From the NCBI GenBank assembly GCA_015075165.1, contig JABTUY010000001.1, forward strand, positions 434,001 to 498,000: a stretch of DNA of 64,000 bases, read 5' to 3'. Position numbers and translations under genes: made by a program. How positions within the stretch are numbered: the stretch's first letter is position 1; each line of letters begins with the position of its first letter. Origin of the DNA: Ideonella sp. (GTDB taxonomy: Bacteria > Pseudomonadota > Gammaproteobacteria > Burkholderiales > Burkholderiaceae_C). The notes under the pieces were generated by a model, which was given only the letters and a program-made list of their open reading frames with translations, was not told the origin of the DNA and made no database searches. Below, in pieces: positions 16,512-25,907 of the stretch.

Positions 16512-19316
16512 TCAGCCCGATGTGGCGTGGGCGGGCTGCGTCCGCACGCAGCGCTGCACGCGCTGCACCAGATCCGTCGCGGTGAAAGGCTTCTCCAGGC
16601 CCTCGGCGCCGCTTTCGCGGCGAAACTCGCTGGCCAGTGGCGACAACGTGTCGCCGGTGACGAAGATGAAGCGATGCGCCAGTTCGCGATGGCGCTCGCG
16701 CACGGCTCGCCACAGCGCGCGGCCGTCCATGTCGGGCATGCGCAGGTCGGAGACGACGACGTCGAAACGGGCCTCGTCCAGCAGCGCCAGCGCGACCGCG
16801 CCGGATTCGGCTGCGGCCACCTCGTAGCCCGCCACCTCCAGCGCGTCGCGCATCATCGCCGCCACCTCCGGCTCGTCGTCCACCACCAGAACGCGCCCGA
16901 TCGCGGGCACGGGTCCCTGCGCCGCGGCGCGGGGTGTCGCGTCGGGCTTCACGGGCTGCAGCGGCAGGTCGAGGCGAAAGCTCGCACCGCGACCGAACGG
17001 CGACGCGGCTTCCAGCCACACATCGCCGCCGTGCTCGCGGGCCACCGACCGCGCCACTGCGAGCCCGAGCCCCGTACCCATGCCTTCTGGCTTCGTCGTC
17101 ACGAAGGCATCGAAGATGCGTTCGCGGCTCGCCTCGGACACGCCGACGCCGTTGTCGGCCACGCGCAGCCAGATTCCGGTGGCGCTGGAACCCGTCTCGA
17201 TGCGCATCCGCCGTGGCGGCTCGGCCAGCGCCAGCGACTGCTGTGCATTGACGATCAGGTTCAGCAGCAGTTGGCCGAGCTGGTCGGCGTCGGCCACCAC
17301 GGCCGGCAGGTCGGTCTGCAACTGCAGCTCGACAGCCACCCCGGCCGTGCGCAGGTTGTACTGCAGCAGTTCCACCGCACCACGCACGAGGTCGTTGAGC
17401 TGCACGGGACCCCGCACCACCGGCCGCTTGCGCGCCATGGCCAGGAACGTGCGCACGATGCGCCCGCAGCGCTCGGCGGCCTCCCGGATGCGCGACGCAT
17501 CGCCGCGCAGCGCGGGGTCGGCACACTTGGCCTCGAGCAGGCTGGCCCGGCCCAACACGATCGCCAGCGGGTTGTTCAGCTCGTGCGCCACCCCGGCCAG
17601 CAGACTGCCCATCGCCGCGAGCTTCTCGGCCTGGCGCAGCGCATCGCGCTGGCGCTCGATCTCCTCGCGGGCCGCGTGGCGCTCGCTCAGGTCGTACATC
17701 GACGCGGTGAAGAACGTCTCATCGCCGACTCGCGTGCGCCAGAGCACCATTTCGACCGGAAACGGCGTGCCATCCGGACGCAGCGCGGTCACCTCGACGC
17801 GCTGCCCGATCAATCGCGCGGCGTCGCCCTGGCGCACCCGGCGCAGATCCTCGAGGTAGTCGTCGCGCAGGCTCTGCGGCACGATGATCCCACCCGCGGG
17901 CTGGCCGATCATTTCCTCGCGCGTGCGCGCGAACATGCGCTGGGCGGCCGGGTTGAACTCGACGATGCGCCCCTGATCGTCCGCGGTGACAACAGCCGCC
18001 AACGCGTGGTCGACAATGGCCGACTTCAACGCCTCGGTCTTCTGCTCGCGCGCAGCCGCCTCGCGCCAGGCGGCGAAGGTGTCGCGGGTCAGGTGCAGCC
18101 AAGGCAGCCATGCCGTTGGCACCTGCGGCGACCAGGCGGCCGGGTCGGCCGCCTGCCGACGCAGGAAATCCACCAGTCGCAGCGACGGCTTGCCGAACTG
18201 CTGCCAGATGAACACGGCGATACCCGCGAACAGCGCCAGCAGCAACGCGCTGCCCGCGAGATGCGGCCAGATGTCGTGCAGCGCCCGGCGCCGCACTTCG
18301 GCGCGATCGCGCACATGGAGCGCAACCCACGGCGCGATGGCCGACGACCGCGCGGCCACCAGCGCAGGGCCGATCTCCACCGCCAGCGGCACACCGAGCG
18401 CAGCGGCGAGGCGATCCTTCGGCAACGGCAGTGGCGTCGACCCCGCCACGACGCTGGGCGAGGCAACGCTGCCGACGTAGTCGGCCGCGACCTGCCCGTC
18501 GCCATCGAGCACCCAGAAGCGCCCGATGCCGGGGTCGATCTTGATCCGCTCGAATGCGGACGGATGCACGTCGGCGACCAGGAAGCGCGTGCCACTGCCT
18601 CCCAGCGTCGTGGCCAGCGTGATCTGGCGCTGCCCGGTCGCATCGCGCCGCACCTGCCAGCGCAACTGCTCCTCGATAGCAGCGGCGCGCTCGTCGGGCA
18701 GACCCAGTCGGCGCGCGATCTGGGCACCCGCGCGCTCGAGCGAAGCCGCCGGCACCTGGGCGAGCCAGCCGGACGAAGCGACCCAGGGGTAGATCCAGAC
18801 CTCGCCCGCCTCGACATCGACATACGTCACGCGGCTGAAGCGGCCGCCGCGCAGCATCGCCAGTTGCGCCTGCTCGGCGAACAGCGCAGCACGCTCGACG
18901 GCGGCATCTCGGCGTGCGACGTCGCTCCACGCCGCGCCGGCGAGGATGATCTGGGGCGCCGCGTCGCGCAGCATCGCGGGCAATGCATCGAGCGAATAGA
19001 TGCCTTCGGCGGTGCGGCCCAGCGAACGCTTGTCGACCTCGACGCCACGCGTCAGCAGGCCCGGCGAACGCACCGTGATGCCCAGACGCAGCATGTCCTC
19101 GCGCATGCGCCCGAGGACGGCGTCGAACTGCGTGACGTTGCGCTCGGCGCTCGAGACCAGCTGACGCCGGTGGCCGTCCATGACGACCCGGTACTGCAAG
19201 ACCAGGGCATAGACGGCGGCAGCCAGCACTGGAGCACCCAGGGCCAGCATCAGCCACGCATAGCGCCGACGCAGCCGGCGCGACGACTGCGCGGGTACCG
19301 GCTGGGGCGCGATCAT
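16512..19316 (-). CDS. hybrid sensor histidine kinase with C-terminal receiver
   Basis: A 934-residue membrane kinase. Order: short cytoplasmic tail, TM1 (WLMLALGAPVLAAAVYALVL, about 21-40), a roughly 300-residue periplasmic sensor resembling a Cache domain, TM2 (LAGSALLLALFAGIAVFIW), PAS domain (ADDQGRIVEFNPAAQRMFAR), HisKA with His578 in GVAHELNNPLAIVLG, an HATPase (VADNGVGV, GMGTGLGLAVARS), and a receiver with VLVVDDEPEV and acceptor Asp in VVSDLRMPDMDG. The start overlaps the stop of the OmpR regulator (ATGA at 19313-19316), so the two are translationally coupled. The signal is unknown. Confidence 0.93.
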   Translation of the reverse strand: MIAPQPVPAQSSRRLRRRYAWLMLALGAPVLAAAVYALVLQYRVVMDGHRRQLVSSAERNVTQFDAVLGRMREDMLRLGITVRSPGLLTRGVEVDKRSLGRTAEGIYSLDALPAMLRDAAPQIILAGAAWSDVARRDAAVERAALFAEQAQLAMLRGGRFSRVTYVDVEAGEVWIYPWVASSGWLAQVPAASLERAGAQIARRLGLPDERAAAIEEQLRWQVRRDATGQRQITLATTLGGSGTRFLVADVHPSAFERIKIDPGIGRFWVLDGDGQVAADYVGSVASPSVVAGSTPLPLPKDRLAAALGVPLAVEIGPALVAARSSAIAPWVALHVRDRAEVRRRALHDIWPHLAGSALLLALFAGIAVFIWQQFGKPSLRLVDFLRRQAADPAAWSPQVPTAWLPWLHLTRDTFAAWREAAAREQKTEALKSAIVDHALAAVVTADDQGRIVEFNPAAQRMFARTREEMIGQPAGGIIVPQSLRDDYLEDLRRVRQGDAARLIGQRVEVTALRPDGTPFPVEMVLWRTRVGDETFFTASMYDLSERHAAREEIERQRDALRQAEKLAAMGSLLAGVAHELNNPLAIVLGRASLLEAKCADPALRGDASRIREAAERCGRIVRTFLAMARKRPVVRGPVQLNDLVRGAVELLQYNLRTAGVAVELQLQTDLPAVVADADQLGQLLLNLIVNAQQSLALAEPPRRMRIETGSSATGIWLRVADNGVGVSEASRERIFDAFVTTKPEGMGTGLGLAVARSVAREHGGDVWLEAASPFGRGASFRLDLPLQPVKPDATPRAAAQGPVPAIGRVLVVDDEPEVAAMMRDALEVAGYEVAAAESGAVALALLDEARFDVVVSDLRMPDMDGRALWRAVRERHRELAHRFIFVTGDTLSPLASEFRRESGAEGLEKPFTATDLVQRVQRCVRTQPAHATSG

Positions 19317-20065
19317 CGGCTGCCCGCGGGCACGTAGACGTAGCCCACACCGCGCACGGTCTTGATGAACTCGGGCTTCTCGGGGTTGCGCTCAACCTTG
19401 CGGCGCAGTCGCATGACGCGCAGATCGATCGAGCGGTCGAACACGTCCCAACTGCGGTGGTGCGCGCGCTCCATGATCTGGTCGCGGTTCAGCGGCCGAT
19501 TCGGGTTGCGCACGAACAGCAGCATCAGGTCGAACTCAGCCGCCGTGATCTCGATGTCGGCGCCCGCGGCGCTGAACAGGCGGCGCTGCTCGGTGTCGAG
19601 CGTGCAGGTACCGAAGGTGATGTGGCCCGTCGCCGCGGGTGGTGCGGCGGCTGCGGTCGTCGGGGCCGGCGCCGTTTGGGACCCCTGCACCGGTTGCGAG
19701 GTGCGTCGCAGCAACCCCTTCACGCGCGCCAGCAGTTCGCGCGGCTCGAAGGGCTTGGCCACGTAGTCGTCTGCGCCGACCTCGAGGCCGACGATGCGGT
19801 CGATCGTCTCGGCGGCCGTGCTCAGCATCACGATGCCCACGCGTGGATGCCGCACCCGCATCCAGCGCGCGAGCGAGAGCCCATCCTCATCGGGCAGGTG
19901 CACGTCGAGCACCGCGGCCTGCGGCTCCTCGCCGGCCAGCACGGTGCGGGCCGCACCGGCATCGGCTGCAGTGAGGACGCGAAACCCGTGTTGGCCGAAG
20001 TACTCGTCCAGCAGCTTCAGCAGCTCAGGCTCGTCGTCGACGATCAACAGCACCGGAGCCGTCAT
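19313..20065 (-). CDS. OmpR-family response regulator
   Basis: A 250-residue response regulator. The receiver has Asp10/Asp11, phospho-acceptor Asp54 (AAVLDVHLPDEDG) and the conserved Lys in YVAKPFEPREL. A Pro/Ala/Thr-rich linker (QTAPAPTTAAAAPPAATG) leads to the winged-helix output domain (TAAEFDLMLLFVRNPNRPL, IDLRVMRLRRKVERNPEKP, GVGYVYVP). The start at 20065 is chosen for the intact receiver and the GGAGGGG-like purine run upstream. It is the first gene of the pair with the hybrid kinase. Two receivers in one pair imply either phosphorelay or feedback by the kinase's own receiver. Confidence 0.93.
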   Translation of the reverse strand: MTAPVLLIVDDEPELLKLLDEYFGQHGFRVLTAADAGAARTVLAGEEPQAAVLDVHLPDEDGLSLARWMRVRHPRVGIVMLSTAAETIDRIVGLEVGADDYVAKPFEPRELLARVKGLLRRTSQPVQGSQTAPAPTTAAAAPPAATGHITFGTCTLDTEQRRLFSAAGADIEITAAEFDLMLLFVRNPNRPLNRDQIMERAHHRSWDVFDRSIDLRVMRLRRKVERNPEKPEFIKTVRGVGYVYVPAGSR

Positions 20066-20141
20066 TCGACCCCTCCACCTCCGATCGGAGGCTTCGCGGT
20101 CGCCTGCCCTGCGCCTCACGCAAGGCCGGTTCCGATCCACC

Positions 20142-22319
20142 TCACTCCGCGAACGATCGACCCTCCGCCGCCATCTTCACGACAAGGGCCGCCGGCTCGA
20201 ACCGCGCGCCGTACTGCTTCGCCAACTGTCGCGCCCGCTCGACGAACCGGCCGGGTCCGTACGCGTTGATGAACTGCAGCGCCCCGCCCTGGAACGGCGC
20301 GAAGCCCCAGCCGAAGATCGAGCCAATGTTGGCGTCGGCCACCGAGCGCACCACATTCTCTTCGTAGCAGCGCGCGGCTTCGTTGACCTGTGCAAACATC
20401 AGGCGATCGATCAGCTCTTGCTGGCTCGGCTGCTCGGGCTTCGGCGGGTACATCTTCGTCAACTCGGGCCATAGCTGCTTGCCCTTGCCGTCGGGGCCGA
20501 TGCCCCAGTCGTAGAAACCCTTGCCCGCCTTCTTGCCGATGCGACCGATCTCCACCAGTTGCCGCGTCACGCTCTCGGCCGGGTGGTCGACATAGGTCTT
20601 GCCCTCGGCTGCCAGATCCTTCTTGGTCTGCTCGCGCACGTGCATGCTCAGGCTGAGACTCACCTCGTCCTGCAGCGCCAGCGGCGGCATCGGCATGCCG
20701 GCCTGCAGGCCCGCCTGCTCGATCGCGCGCGGGTGCACGCCCTCCTTCAGCATCGCGATGCCTTCGCTGATGTAGGTGGCGAACACGCGGCTGGTGTAGA
20801 AGCCGCGCGAGTCGTTGACGACGATCGGCGTCTTGCCGATCTGCAGCACGTAGTCGAAGCCGCGCGCCAGCGTTTCGTCGCTGGTTTGCTTGCCGACGAT
20901 GATCTCGACCAGCGGCATCTTGTCCACCGGGCTGAAGAAGTGCAGCCCGATGAAGTTCGCGGGCCGCACGCTGGCTGCGGCCAGGCCGGTGATCGGCAGC
21001 GTGCTGGTGTTGCTGGCGAACACCGCGTCCGACTCGAGCCGGGCCTCGGCCTGCTTGGTCACGTCGGCCTTGACGGCGCGGTCTTCGAACACCGCCTCGA
21101 TGATCAGGTCGCAGCCCTTCAGATCGTCGTAGCGCGTGGTGGGCTTGATCCTGCTCAGCAGCGCGTCGCGCTTCTCGGGCGTGCTGCGGCCTTTCTGGAT
21201 GGCCTTGTCGAGCAGGCCCTGCGAATAGGCCTTGCCCTTGTCGGCGGCCTCCTGCGTGGTATCGAGCAGCATCACGTCGATGCCTGCGCGCGCCGAGACG
21301 TAGGCGATGCCGCCGCCCATCATGCCGGCGCCGAGGATGCCGAGCTTACCCACCTTGCCCGCTGCCGGGCCCTTGGGCCGTGACGCGCCCTTCTTGATCG
21401 CGTTGAGCTGGTACCAAAGCGTGTTGATCATGTTCTTGCTCGCCTGGCTCGTCACGCAGGCGGCAAAGTAGCGGCTCTCGACCTCGCACGCGGCATCGAA
21501 GTCGAGCAGGCCGCCTTCGAACACGGCGCTCATGATGTGTTGCACGGCCGGGTAGTTGCCGAAGCTCTTGGCGTTGGCGATCGACGGCGCGATGGCCCAC
21601 AGCTGCTTGCCGCCCTCGCTGCGGCTGTCGCCGCCGGGCCACTTGAACTTCGGGTTGTCCCACGGCTGTTGCGCCTTCGGGTTGGCGGCGATCCATGCCT
21701 TGGCCTTCGCAATCAGATCGTCGCGGTCCTTGGCGGTGTCGGCGAGCAGGCCGATCTGCCGGGCCTTGGCGGGGCTCATGTCGTTACCCTCGGCGCAGAT
21801 CTGCAGGCCTTGCTGGATGCCCAGCAGCCGCGGCAGCCGCTGTGTGCCACCGCCACCGGGCAGCAGGCCGAGCTTGACCTCGGGCTGGCCGATCTTCAGC
21901 CTGGGGTCGTCGATCGCGATGCGCGCGTGGCACGCGAGCGCGATCTCGAGGCCGCCGCCGAGCGCGTGGCCGTTGATCGCGGCCACCACCGGCTTGCCCT
22001 GCAGCTCCATCTTGCGCAGCACGCGCTTCATCGCCATGCTGGCTTCGAACGGCTCCTGCGGCGTGGTCCACTTGCTCATGCGGTCGAGGTCGCCGCCGGC
22101 GCAGAAGTCGGCCTTGCCGCTGGTGAGGATCAGGCCCTTCACGGCCGGGTCGGCGAGCTGGTCGACTGCCGTCTGGATACCGGCCATCAGCTCGTCGCCC
22201 ACCACGTTCATCGGGCGGCCGGGCAGGTTCATCGTGGCGACGAGGATGCCGTCGTCGCCCGACTTCGTGGTGACTGCTGTCAGTGTGACTGCTTGATTGC
22301 TCATGGTGGTCTTGCTCAC
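20142..22319 (-). CDS. bifunctional enoyl-CoA hydratase/3-hydroxyacyl-CoA dehydrogenase (FadB/FadJ-like)
   Basis: A 725-residue multifunctional beta-oxidation enzyme. The N-terminal crotonase domain has the oxyanion loop [16 protein letters not shown] and both catalytic glutamates ([14 protein letters not shown] and [18 protein letters not shown]). From about residue 325 follows the NAD-binding dehydrogenase domain ([17 protein letters not shown]) with the catalytic [15 protein letters not shown] stretch, then two C-terminal 3HCDH helical repeats. Start is GTG at 22319, overlapping the thiolase stop by GTGA; a second possible start (ATG) is five codons in. It catalyses hydration and oxidation steps of acyl-CoA degradation in the cytoplasm, and is the last gene of the minus-strand operon. 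Confidence 0.92.
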   Translation of the reverse strand: MSKTTMSNQAVTLTAVTTKSGDDGILVATMNLPGRPMNVVGDELMAGIQTAVDQLADPAVKGLILTSGKADFCAGGDLDRMSKWTTPQEPFEASMAMKRVLRKMELQGKPVVAAINGHALGGGLEIALACHARIAIDDPRLKIGQPEVKLGLLPGGGGTQRLPRLLGIQQGLQICAEGNDMSPAKARQIGLLADTAKDRDDLIAKAKAWIAANPKAQQPWDNPKFKWPGGDSRSEGGKQLWAIAPSIANAKSFGNYPAVQHIMSAVFEGGLLDFDAACEVESRYFAACVTSQASKNMINTLWYQLNAIKKGASRPKGPAAGKVGKLGILGAGMMGGGIAYVSARAGIDVMLLDTTQEAADKGKAYSQGLLDKAIQKGRSTPEKRDALLSRIKPTTRYDDLKGCDLIIEAVFEDRAVKADVTKQAEARLESDAVFASNTSTLPITGLAAASVRPANFIGLHFFSPVDKMPLVEIIVGKQTSDETLARGFDYVLQIGKTPIVVNDSRGFYTSRVFATYISEGIAMLKEGVHPRAIEQAGLQAGMPMPPLALQDEVSLSLSMHVREQTKKDLAAEGKTYVDHPAESVTRQLVEIGRIGKKAGKGFYDWGIGPDGKGKQLWPELTKMYPPKPEQPSQQELIDRLMFAQVNEAARCYEENVVRSVADANIGSIFGWGFAPFQGGALQFINAYGPGRFVERARQLAKQYGARFEPAALVVKMAAEGRSFAE

Positions 22320-23521
22320 ACTCTCTCAATAATCGTGGCGATGCCCATGCCGCCGCCGACGCAAAGGGTCGCGAGGCCGGTGTTGAGGTTGCGCCGCTCC
22401 AGCTCGTCGAGCAGCGTGCCGAGGATGATGCAGCCGGTGGCGCCCAGCGGGTGGCCCATCGCGATGGCGCCGCCGTTCACGTTGACGCGGTCGAGCTCCA
22501 CGCCGAGGTTGCGCGCTGTCTGCATCGGCACCACGGCGAACGCCTCGTTGATCTCGAACAGGTCGATGTCCTTCGGCTGCATGCCGGCCTTGGCCAGCGC
22601 CTTGCGGCACGCCGGCGTGGGGCCGGTGAGCATGATCGTCGGCTCGCTGCCGATCACCGCGGCGGCGCGGATGCGTGCTCTTGGTCTGAGCCCCGCCTTC
22701 CTGCCGCCTTCTTCGCTGCCGACGAGCATCAGCGCGGCACCGTCGACGATGCCGCTGGAGTTGCCGGCGTGGTGCACGTGGTTGATTCGCTCCACCGTGG
22801 TGTACTTGCGCAGCGCGGTGGCGTCGAACCCCATCTGGCCGATCGTCGTGAAGCTCGGCTCCAGCTTGGCCATCGCCTCGAGGCTCGCGTTGTCGCGGAT
22901 CGTCTCGTCGCGGTCGAGCAGCGCAAGGCCGGCGATGTCGCTCACCGGGATCACCGCCTTCGCGAAGCGGCCCTCGGCACGCGCGGCGCTGGCGCGCTTG
23001 TGCGAGTTCAGCGCGAAGGTGTCAACGTCGGTGCGGCTGAAGCCCTCCATCGTCGCGATCAGATCGGCGCCGACGCCTTGTGGCACGAAGCCGAGCTTGG
23101 CGTTGATGCGCGGGTCCATCGCCCAGGCGCCGCCATCGCTGCCCATCTTCCAGCGGCTCATGCTCTCGACGCCGCCGCCGACCACCAGGTCCTCGAAGCC
23201 GCTGGCCACCTTGGCCGCGGCGAGGTTCACGCTCTCGAGGCCCGAGGCGCAGAAGCGGCTTTGCGTGACGCCGGCGCAGGTCTGCGCCCAGTCGGCGTCG
23301 AGCACCGCGGTGCGCGCGATGTCGGCGCCCTGCTCGCCCACCGGCGTGACGCAGCCGAGCACCACGTCGTCGACCAGGGTGGTGTCGAGTGCATTGCGGC
23401 GCTCCAGCTCCTTCAGCAGCGTGCGCAGCAGCCACACCGGCGTAGCCTGGTGCAGCGCACCGTCTTTCTTGCCCTTGCCGCGGGGCGTGCGCAGGTGGTC
23501 GTAGATGTAGGCGTGGCTCAT
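22316..23521 (-). CDS. acetyl-CoA C-acyltransferase (thiolase)
   Basis: A 401-residue thiolase, the usual family length. The acyl-accepting Cys91 is in [12 protein letters not shown]. The C-terminal active-site block [17 protein letters not shown] is intact, and EINEAFAVV carries the family Asn/Glu motif. It performs the thiolytic cleavage that ends each beta-oxidation cycle. Start is ATG at 23521 with GGAG about 10 bases upstream; the frame extends further but without a site. It is translationally coupled to the FadB-like gene. Confidence 0.92.
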   Translation of the reverse strand: MSHAYIYDHLRTPRGKGKKDGALHQATPVWLLRTLLKELERRNALDTTLVDDVVLGCVTPVGEQGADIARTAVLDADWAQTCAGVTQSRFCASGLESVNLAAAKVASGFEDLVVGGGVESMSRWKMGSDGGAWAMDPRINAKLGFVPQGVGADLIATMEGFSRTDVDTFALNSHKRASAARAEGRFAKAVIPVSDIAGLALLDRDETIRDNASLEAMAKLEPSFTTIGQMGFDATALRKYTTVERINHVHHAGNSSGIVDGAALMLVGSEEGGRKAGLRPRARIRAAAVIGSEPTIMLTGPTPACRKALAKAGMQPKDIDLFEINEAFAVVPMQTARNLGVELDRVNVNGGAIAMGHPLGATGCIILGTLLDELERRNLNTGLATLCVGGGMGIATIIERV

Positions 23522-23702
23522 GGCGCAGGCTCCTTCGAATACGAGCGGGGTAAACGTGCTACGTGGTGCCGTCGCCACCGGCTCGGCGGCGTGCCGCTCA
23601 CGCGGTCGACGAACGGCGGGCGGACGCTGTTGCCCGACAGCGGCTGCGGCGGAGTATCGGCGGCGCTGGGGGTCGGCATCGGCGTTGTCCAGGCGTAGCG
23701 GG

Positions 23703-24875
23703 CTACATCGAGCGCGACGCCAGCTCCTTCATGATCTCGTTGGTGCCGCCGTAGATGCGCTGCACTCGGGCATTCACGTACAGCTCGGCGATCGGGTACT
23801 CCATCATGTAGCCGTAGCCACCGAAGAGCTGCAGGCACTCGTCCATCACCTTGCCTTCCTGCTCGGTGACCCAGGCCTTGGCCAGCGCCGCACGCGCGGC
23901 GTCGAGCTGGCCGGCGAGGTGCGCCACCATGCAGGCGTCGACGAACGCGCGGGTCGCCAGCACGGTGGCCTGCACCTCGGCGAGCTTGAAGCGCGTGTTC
24001 TGGAACTCCCAGATCGGCTTGCCGAACGCGTGGCGCTCCTTCACGTAGGCCAGCGTCTCCTCGAGCGCGCGCTCCATCGCGGCCACGGCCTGGCAGGCGA
24101 TCTGCAGGCGTTCTTGCGGCAATTGCTGCATCAGCTGGAAGAAACCCTGGCCTTCGCGGCCGCCGAGCAGGTTCTCGGCCGGCACGCGGACCTGGTCGAA
24201 GAAGAGCTCGCTGGTGTCCTGCGACTTCAGGCCCACCTTGTCGAGCCGGCGGCCGCGGCGGAAGCCCGGCGTGGAATCGCGCGCGCCGAGCGTATCGGTC
24301 TCCACCACGATCAGCGAGGTGCCCTTGGCACCCAGCGAGCGATCGGTCTTGCACACCACGATGATCAGGTTGGCGTTCTGGCCGTTGGTAATGAAGGTCT
24401 TGGCGCCGTTGATCACGTAGTGGTCGCCGTCGCGAGTGGCGCTCGTGCGCACCGACTGCAGGTCGCTGCCGGTGCCGGGCTCGGTCATCGCGATCGCGCC
24501 CACCAGTTCGCCGGCGACCATCTTCGGCAGCCAGCGGCGCTTCTGCTGCTCGGTGCCGCAGTGGAAGAGGTACGGCGCGACGATCGACGTGTGCAGCCCG
24601 CCGCCGAAGCCGCTCAGCACCGCGCGCGTGGCCGCCATGAACACCACCGCGTCGTGGCCGAAGTCGCCACCGGCGCCGCCGTACTCGGCCGGCGTGCTGG
24701 TGCACAGCAGGCCCTGCGCGCCGGCCTCGCGCCAGGTGGCCAACGGCATCTGGCCGGCCTCGCGCCACTGCGCGGCCAGCGGCACCCAGCGCTCGCGAAA
24801 GAACCGCGTGGCGCTGTCGTGCAGCATGCGGTGCTCGTCGGTCAGCCACGGCGAAGGGAACGCTTGCAGGCTCAT
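23703..24875 (-). CDS. acyl-CoA dehydrogenase
   Basis: A 390-residue FAD-dependent acyl-CoA dehydrogenase. Family marks are AIAMTEPGTGSDLQSVRTSA (FAD and substrate loop), YVINGAKTFITNGQNANLII, and LQLFGGYGYMMEYPIAELYV near the C-terminus. The catalytic base is probably the Glu in VQRIYGGTNEIMKEL, the position of short- and medium-chain enzymes. The GGGG-containing start region supports ATG at 24875. It is followed by a 181-bp gap before the thiolase gene, in which I see no ORF. The first step of acyl-CoA oxidation is its likely role; chain specificity is not readable. Confidence 0.9.
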   Translation of the reverse strand: MSLQAFPSPWLTDEHRMLHDSATRFFRERWVPLAAQWREAGQMPLATWREAGAQGLLCTSTPAEYGGAGGDFGHDAVVFMAATRAVLSGFGGGLHTSIVAPYLFHCGTEQQKRRWLPKMVAGELVGAIAMTEPGTGSDLQSVRTSATRDGDHYVINGAKTFITNGQNANLIIVVCKTDRSLGAKGTSLIVVETDTLGARDSTPGFRRGRRLDKVGLKSQDTSELFFDQVRVPAENLLGGREGQGFFQLMQQLPQERLQIACQAVAAMERALEETLAYVKERHAFGKPIWEFQNTRFKLAEVQATVLATRAFVDACMVAHLAGQLDAARAALAKAWVTEQEGKVMDECLQLFGGYGYMMEYPIAELYVNARVQRIYGGTNEIMKELASRSM

Positions 24876-24897
24876 CGCAACCCCTGGTGCTGGTGCC

Positions 24898-25416
24898 TCA
24901 TGCCTTGCCCTGCACCGCGCGACGGCAGGCATCGTTGATCACGCGCAGCTCGGCCAGCGTGGCGTCGATGTGCGCGCGCTTGGCCTCGAGCTGCGTGATC
25001 GCCTTGTCGGTGCGCGCCAGCACCCAGCGCGCCTGCCGTTCGCGGCCTTCGCCGTGCGCGCCGTAGAGCTCGAGGAAGGTCTTGATCTCCGCCAGCCGGG
25101 CGCCGATCGCCTTGCTGCGCAGGATCAACGCCAGCCGGGTGCGGTCGCGCCGGGTGTAGATGCGCGCGTTGTTGATGCGCCGCGGCGCGAGCAGGCCCTT
25201 GTCTTCATAGAAACGCAACGCGCGCGGCGTGACGCCGAACTCGGCGCACAGCTCGGCAATGCCGAACAGCTCGTCGGCCGCACCGATGGCGCGGTGCTCG
25301 GCGACCGCGGCATGCGCGTCGTGTGCGGCGGTGGCCGGCCGCGCCGCCTGCAGTGCGCGCGGCTGGCGCAGCTGCGGGGGCGCGACGGCGCGCTTGCGCA
25401 CCAGGGTCTCGGCCAC
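24898..25416 (-). CDS. MerR-family regulator, LiuR/AtuR-like
   Basis: A 172-residue MerR-type regulator. A 50-residue Ala-rich N-terminal extension precedes the helix-turn-helix (LFGIAELCAEFGVTPRALRF then YEDKGLLAPRR). A dimerisation coiled coil lies at the C-terminus. There are no metal-binding cysteines in the C-terminal part, as in LiuR, the MerR protein that controls branched-chain amino acid and isovalerate catabolism in proteobacteria. Start is GTG at 25416, five bases after the SCP2 stop. Its genomic partners (acyl-CoA dehydrogenases, carboxylase, thiolase) and the palindrome at 25817-25830 support a LiuR-like role; the ligand is probably an acyl-CoA. Confidence 0.82.
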   Translation of the reverse strand: MAETLVRKRAVAPPQLRQPRALQAARPATAAHDAHAAVAEHRAIGAADELFGIAELCAEFGVTPRALRFYEDKGLLAPRRINNARIYTRRDRTRLALILRSKAIGARLAEIKTFLELYGAHGEGRERQARWVLARTDKAITQLEAKRAHIDATLAELRVINDACRRAVQGKA

Positions 25417-25420
25417 GGCC

Positions 25421-25717
25421 TCAGAGCACCTTCTGCAGCTTCAGCGCGACGCCGATGTCGCCGGTGACCTTGATGCGGCCGGTCATGAATGCGGTGGTCG
25501 GGCTGAGCTCGTTGGCCATCAGTTCGCCTAACGTGGCGAGCGTGCAGGTGATCGTGCAATCGGTGTCGCGGTCGGTGTTGCTCACGCTGTTGGGTTGCGA
25601 CTTGGCATCGATGACGATCACGCCCTCGTCCTCGCAATCGAACTTGAGCGTCGCGCCCAGGCCGCTGTCGGTGCCCACCTTGTTGCGCAGTGCGTTGGTG
25701 GCGAACTCGAGATCCAT
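25421..25717 (-). CDS. SCP2 sterol-carrier-like domain protein
   Basis: A 98-residue single-domain SCP2-like lipid carrier. Family features are LGATLKFDCEDEGVIVIDAK, the central DTDCTITCTLATLGELMANE, and the closing MTGRIKVTGDIGVALKLQKV. Such proteins bind fatty acyl-CoAs or sterol-like lipids in a hydrophobic tunnel and often stand beside beta-oxidation genes. It is the first gene of the minus-strand operon and is followed after 4 bp by the MerR regulator. Confidence 0.85.
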   Translation of the reverse strand: MDLEFATNALRNKVGTDSGLGATLKFDCEDEGVIVIDAKSQPNSVSNTDRDTDCTITCTLATLGELMANELSPTTAFMTGRIKVTGDIGVALKLQKVL

Positions 25718-25816
25718 GCGCCCAGCCCCTTTCGATCGAACCCGTCGACCCGGCAGCCGATGCTAGCCAGCGCGTGCGGTCGGCGCACCCTCGTAATCAC
25801 CAATACGTGATCTGGT

Positions 25817-25830
25817 TGACGTTAACGTCA
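25817..25830. promoter_or_regulatory. candidate LiuR-like operator (perfect 14-bp palindrome)
   Basis: TGACGTTAACGTCA is a perfect inverted repeat in the 190-bp region between the divergent SCP2 and SDR starts. Its ACGT-TA-ACGT core resembles what I recall of the LiuR consensus in proteobacteria. Preceded by T it gives TTGACG, which could also serve as a -35 element for the SDR side, consistent with MerR-type binding inside a promoter. Placement next to a MerR gene and two catabolic operons makes it the natural operator candidate. Confidence 0.6.
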
Positions 25831-25907
25831 TGCTGATGCCCAATCCGCATCCACGCCCGGCCGCTGACCAGCCGCCGCGCCACGGCAACGGCACCCTGGA
25901 GCCGCGC

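Noticed and set aside
16377-19337. Long reading frame antisense to the hybrid kinase
   Set aside because: The kinase on the other strand has complete domains. The antisense product is His/Arg-rich without any motif, as expected from GC-rich shadow frames.
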